In this document: positions 15,097 through 20,848 of the stretch, piece after piece
Position numbering within the stretch: the stretch's first letter is position 1
Layout: every line of letters begins with the position of its first letter
IMG/VR virus record: IMGVR_UViG_3300017751_000291
Location: 1 to 21,627 of that record
Origin: a virus
Reading direction: 5' to 3' (one strand)
Length of the DNA: 21,627 nucleotides
The notes under the pieces: generated by a model
Told to the model about the DNA's origin: nothing
Seen by the model: the letters and a program-made list of their open reading frames with translations, nothing else
The model's database searches: none
Made by a program: the position numbers and the translations under genes

Positions 15097-16365
15097 ATGG
15101 TTATAGTTGAATCGCAAAATGAAGTAAATGAGTTCCTACAAATGTGGGAAACAACTCCATCTACAATAATTCCTATTTGGAGTGATTTGGATAAACATCC
15201 AATGAACAACGAACTTGCTTTCTTATTTGTAAGGATGGGAAATACTGACTTTATCCTTATATATAATCATATTGATGGGAAATCCCAACAATTAGACCTC
15301 ACAACTTCCACACAACCAAAATGGGTATGGAATAAGAAAGGCTTATTACAAATGGATATGGGTATCCAAAATACAATTGATATATCTACATACACATTCT
15401 TCGAAACAAATAAAATTATACCCGATGAGGTACAAAATCAATCGTTTATCTCACATTATACCCGAATGGGTATACGTGATAACTTAGGAAAGATATCACC
15501 TCTAATGAAGTGGGGGGAGTTCCTAACAACATTTGTGAATAATCTCAATCTTCCCTCTAAATATGAAAGTTGGGTTGATAAAACGATGATTCCTCTTCTT
15601 TCAGATATCGAACGATATGGGATTAATGTCGATGAGAAAAAATTTATTGATAGATTTCCACAAGCTACTAAACAGCTAATCAATACAACCCTTTATACCC
15701 AATACAACCCATACACCATTACATCCCGTCCATCCAATAGGTTTGGTGGAATCAACTTTGGAGCGTTGAACAAAAAAGATGGAACGAGAGAAGTATTTAT
15801 CCCAAAAGAGAATCATATATTCTTACAAATGGATTTTGATGCATATCATCCCCGTATCATTGGTAAGTTAACTAATTACGATTTACCTAAAACATCCGTA
15901 CACCAATGGTTGGCAGAACAATACGGATGTTCCTATGAAGAATCAAAGGGAATCACATTCCAACTACTTTATGGTGGTATACCTGATGAGTTTGATGAGA
16001 TACCTTATTATAGGGGTGTTAGAGAGTTTATTGATAAATTGTGGTTAAAGAGTACTGAGAGTGGATATCTTCAAACACAATGTAGGAGAATACCCTTAGA
16101 GTGGATTGAGGGAAACAACCCACAAAAGTTATTTAATTATCTACTTCAAGCGACTGAAACTGAGTTGAATATGGAGAGACTAACGAAAATTTTAGAATAC
16201 ATCAAAGATACGGATGTAGAATTAACTTTATATTCATATGATGCATTTTTATTTTCATATCCAATTGAGGGTGGAGCAGAACATGCTAAGAATTTGAAAA
16301 AAATAGTTGAAGGTGGTGGGTTTCCTATCAAAGCTGATTGGGGAACGGATTATGGAAAACTTTAA
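15097..16365 (+). CDS. Compact family-A DNA polymerase (PolA-like) with degenerate exonuclease region
   Basis: The 422-aa protein keeps the polymerase core in order. IERYGINVD (171-179) matches the start of the Pol I palm. TSRPSN with R211 matches TGRLSS. Motif A is MDFDAYHPR (catalytic D246, R253). Motif B is KGITFQLLYGG (K284, F288, Y292). NPQKLFNYLLQATETELNM matches the NxxxQGTAAD helix. Motif C is YSYDAF (D382), in place of VHDE. The steric-gate Glu of motif A aligns with His251, and the O-helix Arg754 position of E. coli Pol I aligns with Tyr. The N-terminal ~110 residues resemble a 3'-5' exonuclease fold, but the acidic residues look degraded (SDLDKHP; WNKKGLL where an Asp is expected). 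Only ~30 residues separate IERYGI from TSRPSN, so the thumb seems missing. T7 gp5 is 704 aa. The alternative start Met16 (15142) would allow a leader. Confidence 0.8.
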   Translation: MVIVESQNEVNEFLQMWETTPSTIIPIWSDLDKHPMNNELAFLFVRMGNTDFILIYNHIDGKSQQLDLTTSTQPKWVWNKKGLLQMDMGIQNTIDISTYTFFETNKIIPDEVQNQSFISHYTRMGIRDNLGKISPLMKWGEFLTTFVNNLNLPSKYESWVDKTMIPLLSDIERYGINVDEKKFIDRFPQATKQLINTTLYTQYNPYTITSRPSNRFGGINFGALNKKDGTREVFIPKENHIFLQMDFDAYHPRIIGKLTNYDLPKTSVHQWLAEQYGCSYEESKGITFQLLYGGIPDEFDEIPYYRGVREFIDKLWLKSTESGYLQTQCRRIPLEWIEGNNPQKLFNYLLQATETELNMERLTKILEYIKDTDVELTLYSYDAFLFSYPIEGGAEHAKNLKKIVEGGGFPIKADWGTDYGKL

Positions 16366-16373
16366 TATTTATA
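16365..16373 (+). promoter_or_regulatory. Putative late promoter upstream of the 741-aa gene
   Basis: ATATTTATA begins at the last base of the polymerase stop codon and ends 27 nt before ATG 16401. Spacing matches the copies before the tube, gp26-like and 65-aa genes. It suggests a return to late expression after the early-type island. Confidence 0.55.
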
Positions 16374-16400
16374 AGATATAGGGATTGAAAACATCAAATT

Positions 16401-18626
16401 ATGAACAAAACCGAATTTATTGAAGAGCTAATATTAGAAATATCCTATCGTTCAGATGAGGGATATCCTATATTAAATAAATCTACACATATTACACTAC
16501 TATCTGAGATATTAGATGAGTGGGGATATACCGAAATTAAAAACGAATTAATACAAAATCTTTTAGAAGCAGATGATGAAACATTTACTGCTACAAAGAA
16601 AGATACAAAACAAACATCAACATTTGATAGTGAAGAAGCAAGAGATGATGCAATTGAAAAGGGAACTCACATTAAGAAAGATGATACTAAAGATAATACT
16701 ACTAAAAAATCAACCACATTTGATGCATCTACTTCTGATGGATTAGCTTATATAAAAAGTTTAGGAAAGGATGATGAGGCATATAAAGCAGCAGTTAAAG
16801 CTGGTCATATAACTGATGATGATAACGATGTTAAAAATACCAATAGTAAACCAAAAACTAATTCCGATTTAGAAAGAAGTGGTTTTGGTGAAAAGGATAA
16901 AAAACACTTAGATAATCCAAATGGACCTACTCGTAAAGAAATAAACGATGATTTAAATGAAGGTAATTTGGATAAACTTACGGAATATCAAAAAGGTGTT
17001 CAACTCAATAGAGAAAAGGGTATTTCTGGAATGGGAGGTGCTGTTGCAAGTGAAGGTGAATCTAAATATTGTGATGCTACTAATACCGATTTTGAAAAAT
17101 GGGATTCCGATAACGAAGATAGAATCAATATTGTACAAAATGAAATAGCACAAAAAACAAAAAAATCAGCAGATGAATTTAGAGTAGCTGATGCATTGGG
17201 ACTATCACCTAATTCAGATGAACTTAATAATTATCTTGCAAAAAGACAAGTTTGGGTTAATGAACAATTGGAAAATATCAAAAAAGAAAAAAACAGTGTT
17301 TTTTACTTAAAAGGTAAAAAAGGCTTTAATGGTAAAGATGCTGCATATGAAGAATGGATGAAAGTTGCTTATGATGGTGCACAAACAACAAAGAGAGCAA
17401 TAGATGATTCATCAATTGATTCATCAAAGCCAAATGTAACAATTCAATCTACGGCAGAAGTAGACCAATCAGTACAAGCACATTTAGAAGATAGTGTACA
17501 AAACGCTAAAACCGATGATGATAGAAAACATGCTGAGATTCAATTAAAAAACTTCAATAAATTTAAAAGTTATCACGATACATATGTAGTTGGTAAGGAT
17601 ATAAATGGTAGAACTACCTATATGGGAATATCTAACAAAAAAGATGGTCAGATGAATGACCCTCAAAATAACACTACTCCAAAGAAGCGTTTTGAACAAT
17701 TAGCAAAAAAATATGGTAAAGATGTTGCTGGTACTGTAACTCAATCATTAAAAAATAATGTAAAGGCAGTTTCTGAGGTCAAAGGAAATACAGTAAAAAG
17801 TTCAAGTAAATTGATAATTGATAGTGAGTATGTTGCTATATGTGAAACAAAAGAAATGAAATCATATCTACAAAAACTAAGAGATACTGGTTCATTTAGA
17901 GATTATGTAAAAGCTAAAGGTATGGATCCTGATACAATTGGTACAAAAGAACTTTTAACCGAAATGAATCAACATGCAAATGAATTAATTGAAGCTGGTA
18001 AGAATCCAGGGTACGATGCATATGGTAAAATTGCTATAAAAGTTGGTGAATTTGCACAACAACCCAAATTTCAAAAAGAAAATCCTCTATTGAACTTCGA
18101 AAATGAAAGTATCAAAAAAGCAGTAGATATAAAGGAAAATGAAAAAAACGTTGTTAAAACATCACACCTTAGAGTTGTTAATGAGTTAGTTGATGCTGAT
18201 AAGCCTGATGGGTATTCTGATGAAAACCCAAATGCAGATAATGGGGTTCATCAGCAAGGTTATATTAGTGGTGTATTAGATGCATGTCATATAGATACAT
18301 ACATAGATATGGATTCTGATGATGGTATGTTACTTCAAATGGGAATTAATGGTGTAAAACCATCTATGTTAAGAAAGTGTGTTGCTGAAAAAAGTGGATT
18401 TGAGGGAGATAGTACAACTACAGAAGGTAAACAACAACTAAAAGACCATTTACGAAAAAGATGTAGAGTTACACCTGGTGGTGATAGAATTACAATTAAG
18501 GGTAGTGATGGTAAGGATACTGAATTATTTGAAGATTCTTGGAGAACTGCTGGTACTTCTCAAAAGGTAGCAACTCATTTTGGGAAGAGTATGAGAATTT
18601 GTTTACAAAAGAAAGCTGCAAAATAG
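16401..18626 (+). CDS. Large hydrophilic protein of unknown function
   Basis: I do not recognise this 741-aa protein. Residues 1-55 (TEFIEELILEISYRSDEGYP, ending NELIQNLLE) look like a small helical domain. Residues 55-165 are low-complexity, rich in Lys, Asp and Thr, with two related segments, TFDSEEARDDAIEKGTHI and FDASTSDG...AAVKAGHI. The middle is charged and helical. The C-terminal ~200 residues look folded and distinct (GVHQQGYISGVLDACHIDTY, DSDDGMLLQMGINGVKPSML, LRKRCRVTPGGDRITIKGSD), with several Cys. No membrane segment or signal peptide is seen. The late-type motif 27 nt upstream suggests a virion, prohead or co-injected protein. A modular plan (short N-terminal domain, disordered linker, C-terminal domain) is all that can be supported. 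Confidence 0.8.
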   Translation: MNKTEFIEELILEISYRSDEGYPILNKSTHITLLSEILDEWGYTEIKNELIQNLLEADDETFTATKKDTKQTSTFDSEEARDDAIEKGTHIKKDDTKDNTTKKSTTFDASTSDGLAYIKSLGKDDEAYKAAVKAGHITDDDNDVKNTNSKPKTNSDLERSGFGEKDKKHLDNPNGPTRKEINDDLNEGNLDKLTEYQKGVQLNREKGISGMGGAVASEGESKYCDATNTDFEKWDSDNEDRINIVQNEIAQKTKKSADEFRVADALGLSPNSDELNNYLAKRQVWVNEQLENIKKEKNSVFYLKGKKGFNGKDAAYEEWMKVAYDGAQTTKRAIDDSSIDSSKPNVTIQSTAEVDQSVQAHLEDSVQNAKTDDDRKHAEIQLKNFNKFKSYHDTYVVGKDINGRTTYMGISNKKDGQMNDPQNNTTPKKRFEQLAKKYGKDVAGTVTQSLKNNVKAVSEVKGNTVKSSSKLIIDSEYVAICETKEMKSYLQKLRDTGSFRDYVKAKGMDPDTIGTKELLTEMNQHANELIEAGKNPGYDAYGKIAIKVGEFAQQPKFQKENPLLNFENESIKKAVDIKENEKNVVKTSHLRVVNELVDADKPDGYSDENPNADNGVHQQGYISGVLDACHIDTYIDMDSDDGMLLQMGINGVKPSMLRKCVAEKSGFEGDSTTTEGKQQLKDHLRKRCRVTPGGDRITIKGSDGKDTELFEDSWRTAGTSQKVATHFGKSMRICLQKKAAK

Positions 18627-18658
18627 TAATAAAAGTTATCCCTTTGTGTAAGTAGTTT

Positions 18659-18667
18659 ATATTTATA
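18659..18667 (+). promoter_or_regulatory. Putative late promoter upstream of the 133-aa gene
   Basis: ATATTTATA ends 39 nt before ATG 18707, in an 80-nt gap with no clear terminator. A weak hairpin (TTCTC / GAGAA) and TATAAATA at 18700-18707, which overlaps the start codon, lie in the leader. Confidence 0.5.
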
Positions 18668-18706
18668 ACTGAAAAAAGGAATTCTCATTTTAGAGAAAAT
18701 ATAAAT

Positions 18707-19108
18707 ATGAAAACGCAATTACTGTGTACATTTACGACAAAGGCTGAGTTACAAAAGGTTCTACAAGATATTAGAGACACTTATGTAATAGTATATAACT
18801 ACATCTACATACTTCAGAACAAATCAAACTTAGATGAATTATACATCACATATAACATCAACACCGAATTCAGACCACATCAACCATTAAGTGATACTAT
18901 TTTGATTCATCGTAAAAAAGAATCAAATTCACTATATACAATCAATGCACTAAACCAACTTGTGAAAGAAGAAAATGGCGGAGTGTTGGATAAATCATTT
19001 ATCATCGATTGGCAGAAGTTTAGAAATTCTATAATACTTACAAATACTGAAGGTACTAAGAAAATCCAAACTCGTATATTTGAAGTAATTGAGTTTAATC
19101 AAAAATAA
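18707..19108 (+). CDS. Hypothetical protein, 133 aa
   Basis: The protein contains TKAELQKVLQDIRDTYVIVYNYIYILQNKSN, then DELYITYNIN and a basic C-terminal half (DTILIHRKKESNSLYTINAL, VLDKSFIIDWQKFRNSIILT). No catalytic motif is evident and I cannot name the family. It is preceded by a putative late promoter and ends 8 nt before the YkuD-like gene, so the two are probably co-transcribed. The start at 18707 is the first Met and follows an A/T-rich leader. Confidence 0.72.
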   Translation: MKTQLLCTFTTKAELQKVLQDIRDTYVIVYNYIYILQNKSNLDELYITYNINTEFRPHQPLSDTILIHRKKESNSLYTINALNQLVKEENGGVLDKSFIIDWQKFRNSIILTNTEGTKKIQTRIFEVIEFNQK

Positions 19109-19116
19109 AATAACAA

Positions 19117-19728
19117 ATGGCAAAATTTACACGAGAACAAATCGAAGAAGCATTAAATTGCAATGGCTATAAATACTTTACAAGTGATAAAGGATATGAT
19201 GTTAACATCGTTGGTATTAGAAATTCCGATACACATGGTGAAGTAACAAATAGATTTGATGATACTTTAACAATATCATATAAGGATTCAGATGGTAAGT
19301 GGATTTATAATGAATACAAAGCAACAACTGATCCTGGTTCTCATTGGGAAAAGAACCTAATGAATGATAAAGGTGTTGCAATACTTAAACCTGGTCAATA
19401 TAGAGGTTCACATAAAATCAGACTTCATCAGGGAAAATATGAAGCATTAGGTCAACAAAAACCTGTTAAAGTTTATAGAGATAATAACAAAGATGGTAAA
19501 TATGATATGATTGAAGAGAATATAGATGAAGGTATATTTGGAATCAATATTCATAAAGCTGGAAAGTTTGTAAATGGTTCAACTCAGATTGATAAATGGT
19601 CAGCTGGTTGTCAAGTATTCTCTAAGGAATCAGATTTTAACGAATTTATGGAAATTTGTAGAAAGGCTAGAGATATATGGGGAAACTCTTTCACATACAC
19701 ATTGATAGAATCTAACGATATCGTATAG
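19117..19728 (+). CDS. YkuD-like (L,D-transpeptidase fold) protein, possible cell-wall enzyme
   Basis: The 203-aa protein carries GIFGINIHKAG (His146) followed by DKWSAGCQVFSKES (Ser162, Cys165). This His...SxGC arrangement is that of YkuD-type L,D-transpeptidases (HxnS-H/x-GC), with Cys165 as the candidate nucleophile. Before it come NIVGIRNSDT, NRFDDTLTISYKD and KATTDPGSHWEKN, then a Ca-site-like loop RDNNKDGKYD (121-130). There is no signal peptide, so it would need a holin, a membrane defect or virion delivery to reach the wall. It could act as an endolysin-like hydrolase or cross-link editor; the activity is inferred from motifs only. It follows the 133-aa gene by 8 nt and is closed by the terminator at 19754, in the probable late unit. 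Confidence 0.6.
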   Translation: MAKFTREQIEEALNCNGYKYFTSDKGYDVNIVGIRNSDTHGEVTNRFDDTLTISYKDSDGKWIYNEYKATTDPGSHWEKNLMNDKGVAILKPGQYRGSHKIRLHQGKYEALGQQKPVKVYRDNNKDGKYDMIEENIDEGIFGINIHKAGKFVNGSTQIDKWSAGCQVFSKESDFNEFMEICRKARDIWGNSFTYTLIESNDIV

Positions 19729-19753
19729 ATACATAAAAAACAAAACAAATTGA

Positions 19754-19786
19754 AAAAGGGGGAAAGAAATTTCCCTCTTTTGTTGT
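19754..19786 (+). terminator. Rho-independent terminator after the YkuD-like gene
   Basis: A 12-bp stem AAAAGGGGGAAA (19754-19765) / TTTCCCTCTTTT (19770-19781), with one G-T wobble and loop GAAA, is followed by a T-rich tail. It separates the late unit from the SSB-UvsX unit. Confidence 0.88.
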
Positions 19787-19813
19787 TTATATCAATTATT
19801 TTTCGTATATTTG
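19781..19813 (+). promoter_or_regulatory. Tandem host-type promoter 1 upstream of ssb-uvsX
   Basis: TTG (19783-19785), 20 nt, then TATATTTG (19806-19813) preceded by TTTTTCG. The -33 box lies in the tail of the preceding terminator. The box ends 8 nt before an ATG that opens only a 32-codon frame. Confidence 0.78.
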
Positions 19814-19915
19814 TGTAACAAATGAAGAAAATGAACACTCTAAAAAGAAATTTGAAAATAAGTAAAAATAAATTTGGCAGTATCAATTTTATTTCGTATA
19901 TTTGTATAACAAATG
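19792..19915 (+). repeat. Direct repeat of the promoter core (33 nt, two copies)
   Basis: Copies at 19792-19824 and 19883-19915 match at 30 of 33 positions, spanning TCAATT through TATATTTG to a following ACAAATG. They are 91 nt apart. The near-identity beyond the promoter boxes suggests a duplicated promoter or a shared protein-binding site. Confidence 0.8.
19873..19904 (+). promoter_or_regulatory. Tandem host-type promoter 2 upstream of ssb-uvsX
   Basis: TTTG (19873-19876), 20 nt, then TATATTTG (19897-19904) preceded by TTTCG. It gives a leader of about 110 nt to SSB, containing the weak terminator-like hairpin, the late-type motif and the 19959-19975 hairpin. Confidence 0.78.
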
Positions 19916-19924
19916 GATAAATAC

Positions 19925-19945
19925 CCACTTAAAAGTGGATTTTTT
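19925..19945 (+). terminator. Weak terminator-like hairpin in the ssb leader
   Basis: CCACTT (19925-19930) / AAGTGG (19933-19938), a short tight stem, is followed by a T run to 19945. Read-through must occur if the early promoters are to express SSB, so it may act as an attenuator or as the end of leaky upstream transcription. Confidence 0.4.
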
Positions 19946-19946
19946 G

Positions 19947-19955
19947 ATATTTATA
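19947..19955 (+). promoter_or_regulatory. Putative late promoter upstream of ssb
   Basis: ATATTTATA ends 65 nt before ATG 20021, the longest leader among the seven copies. With the two host-type promoters it would allow SSB and UvsX to be made early and late. Confidence 0.5.
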
Positions 19956-19958
19956 TAA

Positions 19959-20020
19959 GGTGTAGGAAACACACCAAAATAAAACCATTAAATAAATAAA
20001 ACAATAAAATTTAAACAATT
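19959..20020 (+). promoter_or_regulatory. Structured then A-rich ssb leader, possible autoregulatory site
   Basis: A hairpin GGTGT (19959-19963) / ACACC (19971-19975) with a 7-nt loop is followed by 45 nt of almost unstructured A/T-rich RNA up to the SSB start. T4 gene 32 mRNA has a comparable plan (a pseudoknot, then an unstructured leader) at which gp32 binds its own message and blocks translation. Similar control here is an inference from layout; a pseudoknot was not established. Confidence 0.35.
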
Positions 20021-20836
20021 ATGGCACTAGATTTAAGCGCAATCAGAGGTAGACTGAACAAACTACAAAACACTGGTAATTCTAAAAGTAATCTTTGGAA
20101 ACCAACTCCTGGTAAACATCAAGTAAGAATTGTACCTTACCTATTCAACAAAGAAAATCCTTTCATCGAATTGTATTTTCACTACAACATCAACAACAAA
20201 ACTTATTTATCTCCTTCTTCGTTTGGAAGACCAGACCCTATTGTAGAGTTTGCTGACAAACTAAAAAGAATGGGTGATAAAGAAGATTGGAAAGCAGCTA
20301 AGAAAATGGAACCTAAGTTAAGAACTTTTGTACCTGTATTAGTTAGAGGTGAAGAAGGTGAAGGAATCAAATTTTGGGGATTCGGTAAAACTGTTTATCA
20401 AGAAATCTTAGGATATATCGCAGATCCTGATTATGGTGATATTACTGAACCAACAACTGGTAGAGATATTACTATTGAATATACTTCAGCTGAAGATGCA
20501 GGGACTTCATATCCTGTAACTACAATTAGAGTAAAACCAACTCAAACTCCTATAACAAACGATGAAGCGCAAGTAAAACAATTGTTAGAAGGACAAACTA
20601 ATATTACTGATATCTATTCAGAATTAACTTATGATGAATTGAAAGGTATTTTAGAAGGTTGGTTGAATCCATCTGCAGAAGGAGGACAAGAGAGTGTATC
20701 ACAACAATCACTTTCAACTCCATCAACTCCATCAACTCCAGCAGCACCTGCTCCACAGGCAGCAGCACCTGTTGCAGAAGATAGAAAAAAGTTAGATGAT
20801 GTAGCAAACGCATTTGACGATTTATTCAATTCATAA
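20021..20836 (+). CDS. Single-stranded DNA-binding protein (gp32-like)
   Basis: The 271-aa protein has the gp32 start (ALDLSAIRGRLNKLQ, then SNLWKPTPGKHQVRIVPY) and an OB-fold-like core with NPFIELYFHYNINNKTYLSP and IKFWGFGKTVYQEIL. The C-terminus is a Pro/Ser/Thr/Ala-rich linker (about 232-250) and an acidic tip (DDVANAFDDLFNS), which in T4-type SSBs recruits replication and recombination partners. T4 gp32 (301 aa) binds zinc through one His and three Cys; this protein has no Cys at all, so the zinc site is absent. It is followed after 12 nt by uvsX, and the two proteins would act together on single-stranded DNA. Confidence 0.88.
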   Translation: MALDLSAIRGRLNKLQNTGNSKSNLWKPTPGKHQVRIVPYLFNKENPFIELYFHYNINNKTYLSPSSFGRPDPIVEFADKLKRMGDKEDWKAAKKMEPKLRTFVPVLVRGEEGEGIKFWGFGKTVYQEILGYIADPDYGDITEPTTGRDITIEYTSAEDAGTSYPVTTIRVKPTQTPITNDEAQVKQLLEGQTNITDIYSELTYDELKGILEGWLNPSAEGGQESVSQQSLSTPSTPSTPAAPAPQAAAPVAEDRKKLDDVANAFDDLFNS

Positions 20837-20848
20837 TACTAAAACTTA

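Noticed and set aside
16957-17148. Overlapping frames on both strands inside the 741-aa gene
   Set aside because: Both are explained by the Lys/Asn-rich low-complexity coding sequence.
18700-18707. TATAAATA in the T4 late orientation before the 133-aa gene
   Set aside because: It overlaps the ATG itself, so it cannot serve as its promoter.
19072-19082. TCGTATATTTG near the end of the 133-aa gene, 34 nt before the YkuD-like ATG
   Set aside because: Matches the -7 core, but there is no TTG/TTTG about 20 nt upstream and it is within a coding frame. A minor internal promoter cannot be excluded.
20718-20741. Short CCATCAACT repeats in the SSB gene
   Set aside because: In-frame codons of a Ser-Thr-Pro linker; too short to be a CRISPR array or iteron.
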